The notes under the pieces: model-generated | The model's database searches: none | What the model was told of the DNA's origin: nothing | Seen by the model: only the letters and a program-made list of their open reading frames with translations | Position numbers and translations under genes: made by a program | NCBI GenBank assembly: GCA_900315265.1 | Contig: OMYN01000019.1 | Span: 1 to 36,084, forward strand | Reading direction: 5' to 3' | Length of the DNA stretch: 36,084 nucleotides | From: an uncultured Eubacteriales bacterium | Lineage (GTDB): Bacteria > Bacillota > Clostridia > Lachnospirales > Bianqueaceae | In this document: positions 17,665-26,557 of the stretch, piece by piece | Numbering within the stretch: position 1 is the stretch's first letter | Layout of the letters: each line of letters opens with the position of its first letter

Positions 17665-17709
17665 TAAATATAAAGATAAACAAGCGCCCGGCACCACACC
17701 GGACGCTTG
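17665..17709 (-). terminator. Terminator of leuS
   Basis: Read leftward, CAAGCGTCCGG pairs with CCGGGCGCTTG around a short loop and is followed by TTTATCTTTATATTT. It lies about 30 bases after the leuS stop and just before the asp23 promoter. Confidence 0.8.
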
Positions 17710-17741
17710 CATTTACCTTCTGTTTTTGATCGGCAACTGGA

Positions 17742-20153
17742 TCAGCGGGCAATCAGGTTAAGGATACGGCCGGGGACATAGATCTCTTTGATGATGGTCT
17801 TGCCCTCCAGCAGTTTTCCGATCTTGGGATCCTTCAAAGCGGTCTCGACGGCCGTCTTCTGATCGGCGTCTTTTGACAGCTGGATGGTCCCTCTCATCTT
17901 ACCCATGATCTGAACCGCCATCTGAATGGTGGTCTCGTGAGTCTTTTCCTCATCGTACTCAGGCCATACGCTGTTGTAGATATAGCCTTTAAAGCCAAGC
18001 TCCTGCCACATCTCTTCGGTCACATGGGGTGCGACGGGGTTCATCAGCTGCAGGAAGGTCTTCAGTTCTTTCCGGGTAACAGAGCCCTTATCATAGAACT
18101 GGTTGATCAGGCTCATCAGGGCGGCAATGGCAGTATTGAACTTCATGTTCTCGATATCGTCCGAAACCTTCTTGATGGTCTGGTTCATGGCCACTTCCAG
18201 ATCCTTGCTGTACTCTTCCTCGTCGGTGACCATGTCCATCAGTTTCCAGGTACGCTCGATAAAGCGGCGGCAGCCTTTGATACCTTTGGTCGACCAGGGA
18301 GCGGTCTTTTCAAAGTCGCCGATAAACATTTCGTACATACGAAGGGTATCGGCGCCGTACTCGTCAACGACCTCGTCCGGGTTGACAACGTTGCCTCTGG
18401 ACTTGGACATCTTGACGCCGTCCTCGCCCAGGATCATGCCGTGGCTGGTACGCTTCTGATAAGGCTCCGGAGTGGGAACAAGTCCCTGGTCATACAGGAA
18501 TTCATGCCAGAAGCGGGAATAAAGAAGGTGCAGGGTGGTATGCTCCATACCGCCTTCATACCAGTCGACCGGAGACCAGTAGTCAAGGGCTTCTTTGCTG
18601 GCGAATTCCTTATCGTTACGGGGATCCATATACCGCAGGAAGTACCAGGAAGAACCTGCCCACTGAGGCATGGTATCGGTTTCCCGCTTAGCCGGGCCGC
18701 CGCATACCGGGCAGGTGGTGTTGACCCAGCTGTCGATGGAGGCAAGCGGAGACTCTCCGTTGGGACCGGGTTCGTAGCTTTCTACCTCCGGCAGAAGAAG
18801 GGGCAGCTGGTCTTCCGGAAGAGGCTGCCATTTATGGCAGTGTTCGCAGTAAACCATGGGGATAGGCTCGCCCCAGTAGCGCTGACGGGAGAAGACCCAG
18901 TCACGCAGTTTGTAATTGACCTTGCGGTGGCCGACCTTATGCTCGGTCAGCCAGTCGATGATGGTGCTCTTAGCCTGGTCGACGCTCAGTCCGTTCAGAA
19001 AGCCGGAATTGACCATAGTACCTGTCTGGATATCCGTAAAGGCCTCTTCCTGCACATTGCCGCCCGCAACGACCTCGATAATGGGCAGGCCGAACTTTTT
19101 GGCAAATTCCCAGTCACGGGTATCATGGGCCGGAACGGCCATGATGGCTCCGGTCCCGTAGCTGGTCAGTACGTAATCGGAGATCCATACCGGGACCTTG
19201 CGTCCGTTGACCGGATCGACAGCCTCGATGCCTTTGAGCTCGCAGCCGGTCTTTTCTTTGGACAGCTGGGTACGCTCAAAGTCCGATTTGCTTCTTGCGT
19301 AAGCGCGGTACTTTTCAACTTCGTCGAAATTTTCGATCTTGTCTTTCCATTTGTCGATCAGCGGATGCTCGGGGCTCATGACCATGTAGGTGACGCCGAA
19401 CAGGGTATCCGGACGGGTGGTGTAAATGGTGACCTTTTCACCGTTGACATCAAAATCGACCTCGGCGCCTTCGGAGCGGCCGATCCAGTTGGTCTGCTGG
19501 GTCTTGACACGGTCGATGAAATCCAGATCTTTCAGTCCGTCGATCAGCTTCTGCGCGTAATCGGTGATGCGGAGCATCCACTGAGTCTTCATGCGGTGAA
19601 CGACCGGAGTGCCGCATCTCTCGCAGCAGCCGTCGACGACTTCCTCATTGGACAGACCGACTTTGCAGGAAGGACACCAGTTGACCGGCATCTCCGCCTT
19701 GTAAGCCAGACCCTTTTTGTAAAGCTGCAGGAAGATCCACTGGGTCCATTTATAATAAGACGGATCCGTTGTGTTGATCTCCCGGTCCCAGTCAAAGGAA
19801 AAGCCGATGGACTTCATCTGCTGCTTGAAGTGGGCAATATTGTTCTTGGTAACGATGGCAGGATGGATCTTGTTTTTGATAGCGAAATTCTCGGTCGGCA
19901 GGCCGAAAGCATCAAAACCGATCGGATACAGTACATTGAAGCCCTGCATACGTCTTTTACGGCAGATGATATCCATAGCCGTATAAGAACGGGGATGTCC
20001 TACATGAAGGCCCTGGCCGGACGGGTAGGGAAACTCGATAAGGCCGTAAAACTTAGGTTTGGAATGATCGATCTCTGCATGGAAGGCTTTATTGTCTTCC
20101 CAGATCTTCTGCCATTTAGGCTCGATCTTCTTCGGATTATAAGTATTCGTCAA
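17742..20153 (-). CDS. leuS: Leucyl-tRNA synthetase
   Basis: Class I aminoacyl-tRNA synthetase that charges tRNA-Leu. The HIGH motif is HVGH at 50-53 and KMSKS lies near residue 578 ([10 protein letters not shown]). The CP1 editing domain is present ([20 protein letters not shown]), as are zinc-ribbon-like cysteine pairs (WCPSC with CERC, and YCEHC with CPVC). Length (803 aa) is typical of the bacterial form. The start codon is TTG (20151-20153) with AAGGAG seven bases upstream; no ATG fits. The 5' leader is only about 35 bases, so there is no room for a T-box, which often controls leuS in Bacillota. Confidence 0.97.
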   Translation of the reverse strand: MTNTYNPKKIEPKWQKIWEDNKAFHAEIDHSKPKFYGLIEFPYPSGQGLHVGHPRSYTAMDIICRKRRMQGFNVLYPIGFDAFGLPTENFAIKNKIHPAIVTKNNIAHFKQQMKSIGFSFDWDREINTTDPSYYKWTQWIFLQLYKKGLAYKAEMPVNWCPSCKVGLSNEEVVDGCCERCGTPVVHRMKTQWMLRITDYAQKLIDGLKDLDFIDRVKTQQTNWIGRSEGAEVDFDVNGEKVTIYTTRPDTLFGVTYMVMSPEHPLIDKWKDKIENFDEVEKYRAYARSKSDFERTQLSKEKTGCELKGIEAVDPVNGRKVPVWISDYVLTSYGTGAIMAVPAHDTRDWEFAKKFGLPIIEVVAGGNVQEEAFTDIQTGTMVNSGFLNGLSVDQAKSTIIDWLTEHKVGHRKVNYKLRDWVFSRQRYWGEPIPMVYCEHCHKWQPLPEDQLPLLLPEVESYEPGPNGESPLASIDSWVNTTCPVCGGPAKRETDTMPQWAGSSWYFLRYMDPRNDKEFASKEALDYWSPVDWYEGGMEHTTLHLLYSRFWHEFLYDQGLVPTPEPYQKRTSHGMILGEDGVKMSKSRGNVVNPDEVVDEYGADTLRMYEMFIGDFEKTAPWSTKGIKGCRRFIERTWKLMDMVTDEEEYSKDLEVAMNQTIKKVSDDIENMKFNTAIAALMSLINQFYDKGSVTRKELKTFLQLMNPVAPHVTEEMWQELGFKGYIYNSVWPEYDEEKTHETTIQMAVQIMGKMRGTIQLSKDADQKTAVETALKDPKIGKLLEGKTIIKEIYVPGRILNLIAR

Positions 20154-20194
20154 GGGTGTGCTCCTTTACCGTGTAAAAACCAAATATACCGCTC

Positions 20195-20223
20195 ATTATA
20201 CCGCCGCTTTCGCAAACTTTCAA
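20195..20223 (-). promoter_or_regulatory. Promoter of leuS
   Basis: TTGAAA (20218-20223), 17 bases, then TATAAT (20195-20200) on the minus strand: a near-consensus promoter 42 bases before the leuS start codon. The 33-bp hairpin repeats begin five bases upstream of its -35 box. Confidence 0.85.
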
Positions 20224-20227
20224 CAGC

Positions 20228-20326
20228 CAGCCGAAGCGGATGCTTTACTTCGGTCACAGTCAGCCGAAGTGAGTCCTTCACTTCGGCCACAGTCAGCCGA
20301 AGCGGATGCTTTACTTCGGCTGACTG
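20228..20326. repeat. Three tandem 33-bp hairpin repeats
   Basis: Three units start with CAGCCGAAG at 20228, 20261 and 20294. Each holds inverted arms CCGAAG/CTTCGG; in the middle unit the stem is a perfect ten pairs (GCCGAAGTGA with TCACTTCGGC), with base changes relative to the outer units. The third unit overlaps the last codons and stop of the lactonase gene (20311). Together they could act as the lactonase 3' end structure, though no T-run follows, or as an upstream element of the leuS promoter. Confidence 0.85.
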
Positions 20327-21408
20327 TTAGACACTTCGATCAGTCTCAGCGGTTTCTGGATCAGATCCGCTTCATCGGTCAGAGTCAAAAGGCCGCTGTC
20401 GGGATCCCGCCTGAAAACGACCAGGTTGTCCGACATCTCGTTGGGTGCCAGAAGGAACTTCTCGTCGTGAGTCAGCAGCAGAGTTTTCGGATACCAGCCC
20501 CTGGTCGAAAAGTTTTTGACCCGCTGTATACTGCCATGCTCCGTGTCCACAGAAAACAGAGCGATGGAATCCTCGCCGCAGTTGGAGACATAAAGGAATC
20601 GTCCGCTGCGGGTCAGCGTAAGACAGGACGGAGAATTGTTGGGTGACTGAAATTCCGGAGACTGGGTGCCGGTCATGCTAAGAAGTTTGAAACCTGTCGA
20701 AAGATCCCATTTCAAAACCGCGACTTCGGAGCTCAGTTCACATAAAACGAAGGCAAAATGCCCGTCGTGGCTGAAGACCATGTCTTTGGGCCCGCTTTCC
20801 GACGGCATATGAAAATTCAGCTCCAGAGCCCTGTGCAGCTTGCCTGTTTCGGCGATCTGACTGTATACAAGGATCGCATCCATACCCAGATCGCATACGG
20901 CGGCGTGATGCCCGTCCGGCGTATAAACGGCACAGGCAACATGAGCCTTGTCCTGTTTTTTCAGATTGGGGCCGCTGCCGATATGGTGCCTGAGACAGAA
21001 CATAGGGGTCAGGGCTCCCTCCTCGTCCAGCGGGTATACCTGGATAGAAGCGTCCTGATAGGAAAGCGCCATCAGGTTCCTGCGGGCGGGATCGATCAGG
21101 ATGCGGCTTATTCCGCCGCCCGGCGCTTTCAGGCAGGTCTGGCCGGACAGTTCACCGGTATCCGGATCCAACTGATAGCTGTAAATAGCGCCGCTGCCGG
21201 GTCCGGCAGGTTCTGACGATACATACAGACGTTTGTGATCTTCCGACAAAAGAAAGTCTACCGGAGAAGGCTGCTCAGCCGCAAGCACCGCCGGCCCGGC
21301 CACTTTGCCCTCCCCGGACATGGTAAAACGGTAAATGCCCTTTGAGGGCTCCTGGTCAGATGAAAGATTCCGGTCGGTATGACCGCCCAGAAAAAAAGTA
21401 TAGTCCAT
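20311..21408 (-). CDS. Lactonase family protein (6-phosphogluconolactonase-like beta-propeller)
   Basis: Predicted seven-bladed beta-propeller of the lactonase family (YbhE/Pgl and muconate-cycloisomerase-like members), which in some bacteria hydrolyses 6-phosphogluconolactone. Visible marks are the N-terminal FFLGGHT and GIYRF, then repeated blade strands such as RLYVSSEP, DGHHAAVCDLGMD, DGHFAFVLCELSSEVAV and GRFLYVSNCGEDSIALF. The frame is open to 21480, but the ATG at 21408 has GGAGG at good distance and a promoter further upstream, giving 365 aa, near the family norm. Its last codons lie in the 33-bp repeat. The true substrate is not certain. Confidence 0.85.
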   Translation of the reverse strand: MDYTFFLGGHTDRNLSSDQEPSKGIYRFTMSGEGKVAGPAVLAAEQPSPVDFLLSEDHKRLYVSSEPAGPGSGAIYSYQLDPDTGELSGQTCLKAPGGGISRILIDPARRNLMALSYQDASIQVYPLDEEGALTPMFCLRHHIGSGPNLKKQDKAHVACAVYTPDGHHAAVCDLGMDAILVYSQIAETGKLHRALELNFHMPSESGPKDMVFSHDGHFAFVLCELSSEVAVLKWDLSTGFKLLSMTGTQSPEFQSPNNSPSCLTLTRSGRFLYVSNCGEDSIALFSVDTEHGSIQRVKNFSTRGWYPKTLLLTHDEKFLLAPNEMSDNLVVFRRDPDSGLLTLTDEADLIQKPLRLIEVSNSQPK

Positions 21409-21436
21409 TTGGTCCTCCGCGATATGATCTTTTACC

Positions 21437-21465
21437 ATTGTAAACGAGGCAGGCAAAAAGAGCAA
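21437..21465 (-). promoter_or_regulatory. Probable promoter of the lactonase gene
   Basis: On the minus strand TTGCTC (21460-21465), 17 bases, and TACAAT (21437-21442) lie about 30 bases before the lactonase start. The -35 box is weak. It begins where the aspA terminator ends. Confidence 0.5.
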
Positions 21466-21489
21466 ATAAAAACCGGGCAAAAGCCCGGC
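21465..21489 (-). terminator. Terminator of aspA
   Basis: On the minus strand GCCGGGC pairs with GCCCGGT around TTTT and is followed by a TTTTATTT tail. It lies about 45 bases after the aspA stop. Confidence 0.8.
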
Positions 21490-21534
21490 ATTAAAAAATA
21501 AATAAAAAATTGTGAGGATGACGATCGATGCCTG

Positions 21535-22911
21535 TCAGACCATCTTGTCGGGGACAAGGATCCGGTCGACCTCTTCATCAGACAGGATGTGCTTGGACTT
21601 AAGGACGGTCCGTACGGACTTGCCGGTGCGGATAGCTTCCTTGGCTATGTCTGCAGCCGTCTGATAGCCGACATAAGGGGTGATGACGGTGATGATGCCG
21701 ACCGAGTTCTCGACCAGATCACGGCAGTGCTGCTCGTTGGCGGTAATATCCATAATGCAGTTGTCGACCAGGGTCTGGATGCCGCCCGTTATGGCCTTGA
21801 TGGACTCAAACAATTTGTAAAAGATGACCGGCTCGTAGGCATTGAGCTCCAGCTGCCCTGCTTCGGTTGCCATCATGATGGTGGTATCGTTGCCGATGAT
21901 CAGATAAGCGATCTGGGAGACTGCCTCGGGAACGACCGGATTGACCTTGCCGGGCATGATGGACGAACCGTTCTGTTTGCTGGGCAGATTGATCTCACCG
22001 AAACCGGTGCGGGGACCGCTGCTCATCAGCATCAGATCATGAGCCATTTTGGACAGGCTGATGGCGCAGGTCTTCAAGACAGAGGAAACATAAGCCCAAC
22101 AGTCCAGGTTCTGCGTCCCGTCGACCAGATCACTGCACTGGCGAAGGTCGATGCCGGTGACCATTGACAGAGTGGGAACGATATTTTTAACAAATTCCGG
22201 CTCCGCGTCGATCGAGGTACCGATGGCGGTCCCGCCCATGTTGACCACTTTCATCTCTTCGATGGCATGGTCGAAACGGATCAGATCGCGGGAAACGGCC
22301 TGCCGGTAGGCGCCGAATTCCTGGCCCAGGCGAATGGGTACCGCGTCCTGCATCTCGGTACGTCCCATTTTCAGCACGCCCCAGAATTCCTTTTCTTTCC
22401 GGGACAGAGCGTTGTCCAGGCGGATCAGCTGCTCCCTGGCCTTTTTGAGCAGCTTAATGGCCGTGATCTTTCCGGCGGTCGGGATCACATCGTTGGTAGA
22501 CTGGGAGCGATTCACATGGTCGTTGGGATGTACGATGCTGTAATTGCCCTTCTGTCCGCCCAGGATCTCGATGGCACGATTGGCAATGACCTCATTGGCA
22601 TTCATATTGATGGTGGTGCCGGCACTGCCCTGGACCTGATCGCAGATAAACTGATCGTGGAATTTTCCCTCCATGATCTCGCGGCAGGCTTGGCAGATGG
22701 CTTCGCAGACATTTTTACTGATGACCTTGTCGTTATAATTGGTCAAGGCGCAGGCCATCTTGATCTCCGCCAGGCTTTCGATAAACTCAGGCAGCAGGGG
22801 CCGTCCGGTAATATGAAAATTTTCGTGTCCTCTCAGCGACTGCACTCCGTAATAAGCATCCGCCGGAACTTTTCTTTCTCCGATAGAATCCCGTTCAATA
22901 CGATAGTTCAT
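21535..22911 (-). CDS. aspA: Aspartate ammonia-lyase
   Basis: Cytosolic enzyme of the fumarase/aspartase superfamily that splits L-aspartate into fumarate and ammonia. The superfamily signature GSSIMPGKVNP lies near residues 314-324. QSTNDVIPTA and GRTEMQDAVPIRLGQEF favour aspartase over class II fumarase. The N-terminal YRIERDSIGERKVPADAYYG is also typical. The frame opens at 22929 with GTG, but the ATG at 22911 has GGGAG at proper distance and gives 458 aa. It has its own promoter and terminator. A perfect 14-bp palindrome lies between promoter and start. Fumarase remains a small possibility. Confidence 0.92.
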   Translation of the reverse strand: MNYRIERDSIGERKVPADAYYGVQSLRGHENFHITGRPLLPEFIESLAEIKMACALTNYNDKVISKNVCEAICQACREIMEGKFHDQFICDQVQGSAGTTINMNANEVIANRAIEILGGQKGNYSIVHPNDHVNRSQSTNDVIPTAGKITAIKLLKKAREQLIRLDNALSRKEKEFWGVLKMGRTEMQDAVPIRLGQEFGAYRQAVSRDLIRFDHAIEEMKVVNMGGTAIGTSIDAEPEFVKNIVPTLSMVTGIDLRQCSDLVDGTQNLDCWAYVSSVLKTCAISLSKMAHDLMLMSSGPRTGFGEINLPSKQNGSSIMPGKVNPVVPEAVSQIAYLIIGNDTTIMMATEAGQLELNAYEPVIFYKLFESIKAITGGIQTLVDNCIMDITANEQHCRDLVENSVGIITVITPYVGYQTAADIAKEAIRTGKSVRTVLKSKHILSDEEVDRILVPDKMV

Positions 22912-22945
22912 AAGACATCTCCCTTTCACGCATATATATAGAAGA

Positions 22946-22959
22946 GGTCATATATGACC
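22946..22959. promoter_or_regulatory. Perfect 14-bp palindrome in the aspA leader (operator candidate)
   Basis: GGTCATATATGACC is its own reverse complement. It lies about 15 to 30 bases downstream of the expected aspA transcription start, a usual place for a repressor to bind. The half sites GGTCA/TGACC equal those of the TetR-type sites near 28.7 kb but face the other way, so the same protein need not bind. Confidence 0.5.
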
Positions 22960-22980
22960 AAATTCCTTCACTAAATGGCC

Positions 22981-23009
22981 ATTATACAATATATATCCTT
23001 CATTTGCAA
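22981..23009 (-). promoter_or_regulatory. Promoter of aspA
   Basis: TTGCAA (23004-23009), 17 bases, then TATAAT (22981-22986) on the minus strand, about 70 bases before the aspA ATG. The -35 and -10 hexamers are identical to those of the tetR-family gene at 28864-28892. Confidence 0.8.
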
Positions 23010-23088
23010 TCAATTTATGAATTATTTTATGCATAATCACTGGGTGAATTATTCATGAAGCGCAATTTCATCCCGGCTCGGGCAGGCA

Positions 23089-23124
23089 TAAAAAAATACC
23101 GGAAGATTTGTATCTTCCGGTATT
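23089..23124 (-). terminator. Terminator of the MMPL-heptad operon
   Basis: On the minus strand AATACCGGAAGAT pairs with ATCTTCCGGTATT around a three-base loop, a 13-pair stem, and continues into a run of seven T residues. It lies about 25 bases after the stop of the heptad-repeat gene. Confidence 0.9.
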
Positions 23125-23146
23125 GGTATACATTTTACGGGCTGGA

Positions 23147-26100
23147 TTATTCAGAATCGCTGCCGTTTTTATCATCATCGTTTCCGATTCCATCCGTAAC
23201 GATGATGAACTTGGTGTCGGTCTTGACAGGATCCTTTTCATTATAACCGTCAAAGGCTCCGTAATCTTCGTCAGCCTGTTTGAGGGCTTTCAGAGTATCC
23301 ATCAAAGGCTCGAAATCGTCGATCTTATCGGTCAGCTTGTCGATAGCCTCTTCCTTATACTCCTTCATGCCGTCAGCCAGGTCTTTGGCGCCGTCACTCA
23401 GTTTTTTAGCACCGTCGCTCAGTTTCTTGGCTCCGTCATTCAGATCGGAAGCGCCCTTATCGACCTTGCCTACACCGTCGGACAGATCCTTGGCACCGCT
23501 GTTCAGTGTAGTAGCTCCATCGGAAAGATCCGAGGCACCGCTTGCCAGGCTTGCCGCACCGTTATCTACCTGAGCGGCTCCGCTGGAAAGGGATGCAGCT
23601 CCGCTTGCCAGCTGCTGGGTGCCGCTGCTTAACTCAGAAGCTCCCGAAGCAAGCTTGCTGGCTCCGTCGGCAACCTGCTGAGTACCCTTCTTCAGATCCG
23701 AAGCACCGGATGCCAGGTTCTTGGCTCCGTCCGCTACCTGCTGGGTACCATCCTTCAGATCCGAAGCTCCGCTTGCCAGGTTCTTGGCTCCGTCGGATAC
23801 CTGCTGGGTACCATCCTTCAGATCCGAAGCACCGCTTGCCAAGTTCTTGGCTCCGTCCGCTACCTGCTGGGTGCCGTCCTTCAGATCCGAAGCTCCGGAG
23901 GCCAGGTTCTTGGCCCCGTCCGCTACCTGCTGGGTGCCGTCCTTCAGATCCGAAGCTCCGGAAGCCAGGTCCTTGGCTCCGTCCGCTACCTGCTGGGTGC
24001 CGTCTTTCAAAGAAGCAGCTCCCTGGGCCAGCTTATCGACACCGTCTGTCAGACTGGAAGCACCGGATCCCAACTGGCCGATACCCTGGCTTACAGCATT
24101 GGCTCCGTCAACGATCTGCTGCATGCCGCTGTTCAAAGCGTCATTGTTTCCTGTCAATGTCTGAGAAGCTGTATAAAGCTGTCCGATACCACCCGTCAGC
24201 TGAGCAAGCGCGCCGTCCGAAGCGGTCAGAGCACTTGCCTGCTGCTGGAACTGCTGAGCACCGGCTGTCAAAGTATTCGCTCCTTGAACAAGATCGGAAG
24301 TGTCAGATGTTTGATCTGCCAGCTGACCCAGACCTGCTTTCAAGGTATCAATGCCCTGTGTCAAAGCAGTCAGATCCGGTACCTGAACACTTGCAAGGCC
24401 CTGTGCCTGCGTACCCATATCGGTCAGCGAGTTGGTGATCGTACCCAAGTCAGCTGCGGTACTGGAATCGCCGGTCAGACTGATCTGTCCCAAGCTGGCC
24501 ATGATGGCCTGCTTTTGGGCATCGGTCAGCTGATTGTCCGTTCCGTCCAAAGCTGCCAGGGCACTCTGCACATTGACGGCCTGCTGCGTATTAGCGGCAA
24601 CCGTCGCGTCCGTCATCAGAGTCGGCACCGTGCCGGCAACCGTCTGAGCATCCGCCGCGATCGTCCCAACCGCTCCGCTGACCTGCTGCAGCGTAGTGGA
24701 AAGGTTTCCCGCCTGCTGGCTCAGCTGATCAAGACCGGCCGTCAGCTGCTGGGACTGGCTATTGATCGCGGTCACACCGTCTTTTACCTGACCGGCTCCC
24801 TGCGCAAGAGCTGCTGCGCCTTGGCTCAGCTGACTTACTCCGCCTGCCAGTGCCGGCCCCATCTGAGTCACTTTATCATTGACCTGGCCAAGACCGTCGG
24901 ATAGCTGCTGAACGCCGCTGGTATAGGTGGTCAAACCGGTCTGTTCCTTGCTTGCCCCCTGGGTCAGTGCGATCGCACCGTTAGACAGCTGGGTGACGCC
25001 TTCTGTCAGTGCGGGGATCTGTCCCTGCATCTGATCCAATCCGTCTTTGACCTGACCGGCTCCGTCATTGGTCTTGGAAGCTCCGGCTGCCAATTGATCC
25101 GCACCGGTTTTCAGCTGTCCGGCACCGTCATTGGTCTTGGAAGCCCCGGCTGCCAATTGCTCCGCACCGGTTTTCAGCTGACCGGCTCCGTCATTGGTCT
25201 TGGAAGCTCCGGCTGCCAACTCTGCCGCACCGGTCTTCAGCTGTCCGGCTCCGTCATTGGTCTTGGAAGCTCCGGCTGCCAATTGATCTGCACCGGTCTT
25301 CAGCTGTCCGGCTCCGTCATTGGTCTTGGAAGCTCCGGCCGCCAGCTGGGAAGCCCCATCCTTGAGCTGTCCGGCACCCTGATTGGTCTGAGCGGCTCCG
25401 GAAGCCAGCTGAGAAGCTCCGCTGTTTACGGAACCTGCGCCGGCATTTACCTGATTGGCTCCGCTGGATAGATCCGATGCGCCGCTAGCGAGACTGGCCG
25501 TGCCATTCTTTAAGGTAGAAGCGCCGGATGACAGTTGAGAGGCTCCGTCAGAAAGCTGAGAAGCTCCGTCGGAAAGCTGGGAGGCACCGTCAGCCAGCTG
25601 GCTGGTACCGTCTTTCAGATCTTTGGTACCGTCATAAAGCTGTCCGGCACCGTCAGACAAGTCGGAAGCACCGTCCTTCAGATCGCTGCTGCCGTCCACC
25701 AGCTTATCGGTCGCATCCTTAAGATCGGACAATTTATCCTTAAGGTCGTCCAGATCCTTGACATCGTCCAGGCCGAGTTCGCTGAAGACTCCGGTAGTAG
25801 CTACCGTCATACTGTTCTCCATCTTAAAGGAGTCGGTATCCAGAGTCACTTCGATGTAAGTGGGAAGATCGATATCTTTCAGATCCTCGTAATTTTCCAG
25901 TTTCAGGCTTTCGTCCAGCCCCGGGAAACCATATCCGATGACAACGCTGCGGCTGCCGTCCGATACGACCTTACCGTTGGTGACCTTGATGTTGCTGACC
26001 GAATCCGAATCGAAGATCATTCCGGTCAGCATGGCGAAAGGCGTATAGACTTCCTGGTCTTTGGCACCTTCCACCTTCTCGGTGACTTTATTATTGTTCT

Positions 26101-26557
26101 TATAGTCTACGCGGATGGTGACCGTGCCGCTTTTTCCGGCAAGCTCGTCCGCCGTAACATCTTTCCCATCCAGCTTATAGCTGTAGGTGACGCTGACCGG
26201 CAGTTCTTCATTGCTGACACCCTGATAATAAATGTCCGAGCCGTCTGCCTTCCAGGTCAGTTTGTCGCCGTCCTGGGTATACTCCTCGTCTCCCTTAACA
26301 TTCTCAATGTCGGTTAAGGTCGAGTAATCGATCAGCTGATCTTTGCCATCCCTATTGTTAAGATGGTTACTGACGATGATCTTTTCGGTATTGCCGTTTT
26401 CGTCAGTCGTGACATAAACGGTCTGGTTGCGGTCAGGGTCTTCCTGCTTACCGGAGTCCGGTTCCGCAGCCATGGCCGTCATGACCATGCTGGCGGAAAG
26501 GATCACGCTCAAAGTCCCGGCCGCCAGTTTTTTGATCCCAAACTTATGCATTCGCAT
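23147..26557 (-). CDS. Giant secreted XXXLXXG heptad-repeat protein (YhgE/Pip-like)
   Basis: Predicted exported protein of 1136 aa. Residues 1-31 form a signal peptide (basic start, hydrophobic core, AMA-A). Residues of about 40-265 look like a folded beta-rich domain (YSYKLDGKDVT, YGFPGLDESL). From about 283 to 1064 the chain is dominated by XXXLXXG heptads such as SQLSDGA and KKLSDGA, known from YhgE/Pip and MMPL-linked proteins. A Gln/Thr-rich middle (about 540-830) has looser heptads. The acidic C terminus has no membrane segment, no LPXTG and no obvious wall anchor, unlike YhgE. The start overlaps the MMPL gene by 14 bases and has GGAGG upstream. It probably spans the wall as the external partner of the transporter; that is inference. 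Confidence 0.85.
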   Translation of the reverse strand: MRMHKFGIKKLAAGTLSVILSASMVMTAMAAEPDSGKQEDPDRNQTVYVTTDENGNTEKIIVSNHLNNRDGKDQLIDYSTLTDIENVKGDEEYTQDGDKLTWKADGSDIYYQGVSNEELPVSVTYSYKLDGKDVTADELAGKSGTVTIRVDYKNNNKVTEKVEGAKDQEVYTPFAMLTGMIFDSDSVSNIKVTNGKVVSDGSRSVVIGYGFPGLDESLKLENYEDLKDIDLPTYIEVTLDTDSFKMENSMTVATTGVFSELGLDDVKDLDDLKDKLSDLKDATDKLVDGSSDLKDGASDLSDGAGQLYDGTKDLKDGTSQLADGASQLSDGASQLSDGASQLSSGASTLKNGTASLASGASDLSSGANQVNAGAGSVNSGASQLASGAAQTNQGAGQLKDGASQLAAGASKTNDGAGQLKTGADQLAAGASKTNDGAGQLKTGAAELAAGASKTNDGAGQLKTGAEQLAAGASKTNDGAGQLKTGADQLAAGASKTNDGAGQVKDGLDQMQGQIPALTEGVTQLSNGAIALTQGASKEQTGLTTYTSGVQQLSDGLGQVNDKVTQMGPALAGGVSQLSQGAAALAQGAGQVKDGVTAINSQSQQLTAGLDQLSQQAGNLSTTLQQVSGAVGTIAADAQTVAGTVPTLMTDATVAANTQQAVNVQSALAALDGTDNQLTDAQKQAIMASLGQISLTGDSSTAADLGTITNSLTDMGTQAQGLASVQVPDLTALTQGIDTLKAGLGQLADQTSDTSDLVQGANTLTAGAQQFQQQASALTASDGALAQLTGGIGQLYTASQTLTGNNDALNSGMQQIVDGANAVSQGIGQLGSGASSLTDGVDKLAQGAASLKDGTQQVADGAKDLASGASDLKDGTQQVADGAKNLASGASDLKDGTQQVADGAKNLASGASDLKDGTQQVSDGAKNLASGASDLKDGTQQVADGAKNLASGASDLKKGTQQVADGASKLASGASELSSGTQQLASGAASLSSGAAQVDNGAASLASGASDLSDGATTLNSGAKDLSDGVGKVDKGASDLNDGAKKLSDGAKKLSDGAKDLADGMKEYKEEAIDKLTDKIDDFEPLMDTLKALKQADEDYGAFDGYNEKDPVKTDTKFIIVTDGIGNDDDKNGSDSE
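23645..24022 (-). repeat. Six tandem 63-bp units in the heptad gene (cluster B)
   Basis: Residues 846-971 are six 21-residue units of the form GASDLKDGTQQVADGAKNLAS, three heptads each. Neighbouring units differ by few bases, far less than other heptads in the protein, so they look recently duplicated. A seventh, diverged unit follows. Confidence 0.85.
25022..25399 (-). repeat. Six tandem 63-bp units in the heptad gene (cluster A)
   Basis: Residues 387-512 are six 21-residue units of the form GASKTNDGAGQLKTGADQLAA. The four central units are almost identical at DNA level; the first and last are variants. The unit sequence differs from cluster B, but the unit length and copy number are the same. 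Confidence 0.85.

Noticed and set aside
17937..20330. A 797-codon open frame on the plus strand opposite leuS
   Set aside because: It mirrors leuS almost exactly, has no ribosome site or protein motif, and is the long stop-free antisense frame expected from the codon use of a GC-rich conserved gene.
23015..23058. ARG boxes upstream of aspA (TGAAT-T-ATTCA and a TGAAT...ATGCA pair)
   Set aside because: The spacers are one and six bases instead of the four in known ArgR/AhrC sites, so they are probably AT-rich coincidence.
23542..25722. Several repetitive plus-strand frames (Arg/Pro/Ser-rich) across the heptad gene
   Set aside because: They are antisense readings of the tandem repeats; only the minus frame has a signal peptide, heptads and a ribosome site.
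23147..26557. Wall-anchored adhesin reading of the heptad protein
   Set aside because: No LPXTG, S-layer or choline-binding motif at the C terminus; XXXLXXG heptads fit the YhgE/MMPL-linked type instead.
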